From the NCBI GenBank assembly GCA_963674895.2, contig CAXXCY010000003.1:2170001-2234000 (forward strand): DNA of 64,000 nt, read 5' to 3'. Shown in pieces: positions 62,378-64,000 of this stretch. The notes under the pieces are model-generated. The model ran no database searches and was not told the DNA's origin. It worked only from the letters and a program-made list of their open reading frames with translations. The translations under genes and the position numbers were made by a program. This DNA is from CAXXOK01 sp963674895. Lineage in GTDB: Bacteria; Bacillota; Clostridia; Christensenellales; Aristaeellaceae. Positions within the stretch are counted from its first letter, which is position 1. Every line of letters begins with the position of its first letter.

Positions 62378-62790
62378 ACCCGAAAGAATACCTTTCCCAG
62401 GCACACTGGCTGGATATGCGCATCAACAGCAAGCTGCATCAGGTGGAATCCCTGCACAGTCTTGCGACGAAAGCATCCTCAACTTTGAGTGATGCGCCCC
62501 GCGGTGGAGCTCGGAATATTCACCGCATGGAGGATATCATTCTCAAGATCGTCGCGATGGAAAACGAAATCGATATGGAAATCGACCGGCTAGTGGATCT
62601 AAAGCGAGCCATTACGGAATGCATTCGGTCCGTCGAAATCGTTGAATACCAGAGCCTGCTGGAAAAGCGTTATCTGTGCCAGATGACCTGGGAGCAGATC
62701 GCGGCAGAGAGCGGTTGCAGCGTACGCAATATCCACTTGATGCACGGGGAAGCGCTGAAAAAAGTGACTATCCCCGAAAATTTGCACTGA
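62374..62790 (+). CDS. DUF1492-type late-gene regulator
   Basis: A 138-residue protein with a long helical N-terminus (YLSQAHWLDMRINSKLHQVE) and a C-terminal HTH of sigma-region-4 type (WEQIAAESGCSVRNIHLMHG). These features match DUF1492, which resembles ArpU and other phage regulators placed just before packaging genes. It is the last small gene before the terminator. It probably controls later gene expression. Confidence 0.75.
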   Translation: MNPKEYLSQAHWLDMRINSKLHQVESLHSLATKASSTLSDAPRGGARNIHRMEDIILKIVAMENEIDMEIDRLVDLKRAITECIRSVEIVEYQSLLEKRYLCQMTWEQIAAESGCSVRNIHLMHGEALKKVTIPENLH

Positions 62791-62849
62791 ATTTCACTGT
62801 TTTTCACCCCCATCGGTGTGTTATGGTAAGCTCAGCAGAATAATCACCG

Positions 62850-62885
62850 GAGCGTCCGTGGAGAGATCCACAGGCGCTCTTTTTA
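62850..62885 (+). terminator. Terminator-like hairpin after DUF1492
   Basis: GAGCGTCCGTGGA and TCCACAGGCGCTC form a 13-pair stem with two G-T or mismatched positions, followed by TTTTTAT. The early operon may end or attenuate here. Confidence 0.65.
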
Positions 62886-62905
62886 TACGGAATTGAGGTT
62901 CATAC

Positions 62906-64000
62906 ATGCAGACAACCGAGCGGTTCGCTAAAGTAGATATCAATACTCTCATTCCCAACGTCCGGAATGCGCGTACCCACAGCAAGGAGCAGCTCCTGCA
63001 GCTGCGGGCTTCCCTGCGGGAGTTCGGGTTTGTGAATCCCGTGATTGTCGATAAGGACCTGAACATCATCGCGGGACATGGCCGGGTGCTCGCCGCCAAA
63101 GCAGAAGGTGTGACCGAGATCCCCTGCGTATTCGCCGAACACCTGACAGCGGCGCAGAAACGGGCGTACATTCTGGCCGACAACAAACTCGCGTTGAATG
63201 CCGGTTGGGATGAGGAACTGCTCACTCTGGAGTTCGGTGAACTGAAGGATCTCGGTTTCGATCTGGAGCTCACGGGCTTTTGCCCGGATGAGATCGACAA
63301 GCTGTTCGCATCTGATACCGGCGAGGTACAAGATGATGATTTCGACCTGACAGCTGCATTGGAGCAGGCGTCATTCGTCTTGCCCGGGGATGTGTGGACG
63401 CTCGGCCGGCATCGTCTGATCTGTGGGGACGCGACCGATTCGGAGAACGTGAAAAAGCTCATGGACGGACGTCAGGCAAACATGGTCCTGACCGATCCGC
63501 CATATAATGTCAGCTTTGAGTCCTCCAGCGGGCTGAAGATCAAGAACGACAGCCAGAGCGCGGAGCAGTTCTACGCTTTCCTGCTGTCGGCGTTCCTGCG
63601 GTTTTATGAAAACCTCGCCGACGGTGGCGCATTCTACAGCTTTCACTCGGATTCCGAGAAGGTGAACTTCTACCGCGCCTGTGTCGACGCTGGGTTCCAT
63701 TACTCCACAACCTGTGTTTGGGTCAAGAACGCACTGGTGCTCGGGCGAGGCGATTACCAGCAGATGCACGAGCCGGTGCTGTACGCCTTTAAGGATACCG
63801 CCAAGCACAAATGGTTCTCCGACCGGAAACAGACGACCATCTGGAACTTCGACAAGCCCATGAAGAACGCCGACCACCCGACCAGCAAGCCGCTGGATTT
63901 GTTAGCCTACCCGATTAAGAACAGCAGCCAGGCCAACGCCATAGTCCTCGATACCTTCGGCGGCTCGGGCAGCACACTCATTGCTTGCGAACAGATGGAT
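62906..64000 (+). CDS. ParB-domain DNA methyltransferase (3' partial)
   Basis: The gene runs off the window. Residues 1-90 are a ParB-like domain (VNPVIVDKDLNIIAGHGRV and LAAKAEG). The methylase then shows motif IV LTDPPYNVSF, DPPY chemistry (N6-adenine or N4-cytosine), and at the very end VLDTFGGSGSTLIACEQMD (motif I, placed last, as in class beta). Phages carry such orphans to protect their DNA. The order matches siphophage operons where terminase genes follow. Confidence 0.85.
   Translation, partial: MQTTERFAKVDINTLIPNVRNARTHSKEQLLQLRASLREFGFVNPVIVDKDLNIIAGHGRVLAAKAEGVTEIPCVFAEHLTAAQKRAYILADNKLALNAGWDEELLTLEFGELKDLGFDLELTGFCPDEIDKLFASDTGEVQDDDFDLTAALEQASFVLPGDVWTLGRHRLICGDATDSENVKKLMDGRQANMVLTDPPYNVSFESSSGLKIKNDSQSAEQFYAFLLSAFLRFYENLADGGAFYSFHSDSEKVNFYRACVDAGFHYSTTCVWVKNALVLGRGDYQQMHEPVLYAFKDTAKHKWFSDRKQTTIWNFDKPMKNADHPTSKPLDLLAYPIKNSSQANAIVLDTFGGSGSTLIACEQMD

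Noticed and set aside
1..64000. CRISPR array
   Set aside because: No series of equally spaced direct repeats was seen in any gap; the gaps are mostly short.
1..64000. tRNA or rRNA genes and integration sites within tRNA ends
   Set aside because: No cloverleaf-like or conserved rRNA sequence was recognised; left and right attachment sites of the prophage are probably outside the window.

Overview
The window looks like a chromosomal piece of a low-to-moderate GC Bacillota, most likely a gut-type member of the class Clostridia. Reasons: strong Shine-Dalgarno sites (AGGAGG types) before nearly every gene, TTG and GTG starts, a LytR-CpsA-Psr wall ligase next to a Wzz-type tyrosine kinase, Clostridia-type IS3 and IS256 elements, and a Firmicute siphophage replication module. 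It is an accessory region: transport and catabolism islands, a defence island, and the early region of a prophage, separated by broken mobile elements.

Region by region. 1-2.8 kb: right end of a surface-polysaccharide locus (epimerase tail, Wzz/BY-kinase, LCP ligase). 2.8-3.6 kb: IS3 debris. 3.6-14.5 kb, minus strand: a carbohydrate ABC importer followed by an Fe-alcohol dehydrogenase, a phloretin/DAPG-type C-C hydrolase, a GH2 glycosidase, a membrane protein, an esterase and a beta-propeller lactonase. Read together this suggests uptake and breakdown of a glycosylated (poly)phenolic or acyl-aromatic compound. A divergent sensor kinase and LytTR regulator (14.9-18.2 kb) probably control it. 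18.2-20.8 kb: decayed phage or mobile-element genes (endolysin, serine recombinase).

20.9-28.4 kb, minus strand: GntR regulator, AEC permease, metal-dependent hydrolase-like protein, GalB-like PIG-L protein, TAXI-TRAP transporter and RraA-like aldolase, plausibly a polycarboxylate or oxo-acid pathway ending in an aldol cleavage. 28.6-47 kb: defence island with a DUF2130 protein, a Gabija-like pair (GajA/GajB), an IS256 copy that has broken a gene, a membrane-anchored protein with a PIN-like region, the 3' end of a lost brxL, and a helicase/methylase/DUF499-ATPase operon. Several genes here (30.5-37 kb) are visibly richer in A+T than their surroundings.

47.2-64 kb: lysogeny and SOS genes on the minus strand (XRE regulator, Y-family polymerase, LexA-like DNA-binding protein, S24 repressor), then a divergent rightward early operon (sigma-like regulator, DUF2800, DUF2815, family A polymerase, AEP/D5 primase-helicase, VRR-NUC nuclease, SNF2 helicase, DUF1492 and a ParB-methylase cut by the window end). 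Several RNA or DNA structures lie in its gaps: a multi-stem RNA-like element, a duplicated 44-bp sequence with a DnaA-box-like core, and a long inverted repeat over a 36-codon leader ORF. All functional calls come from reading motifs by eye; no database search was run.
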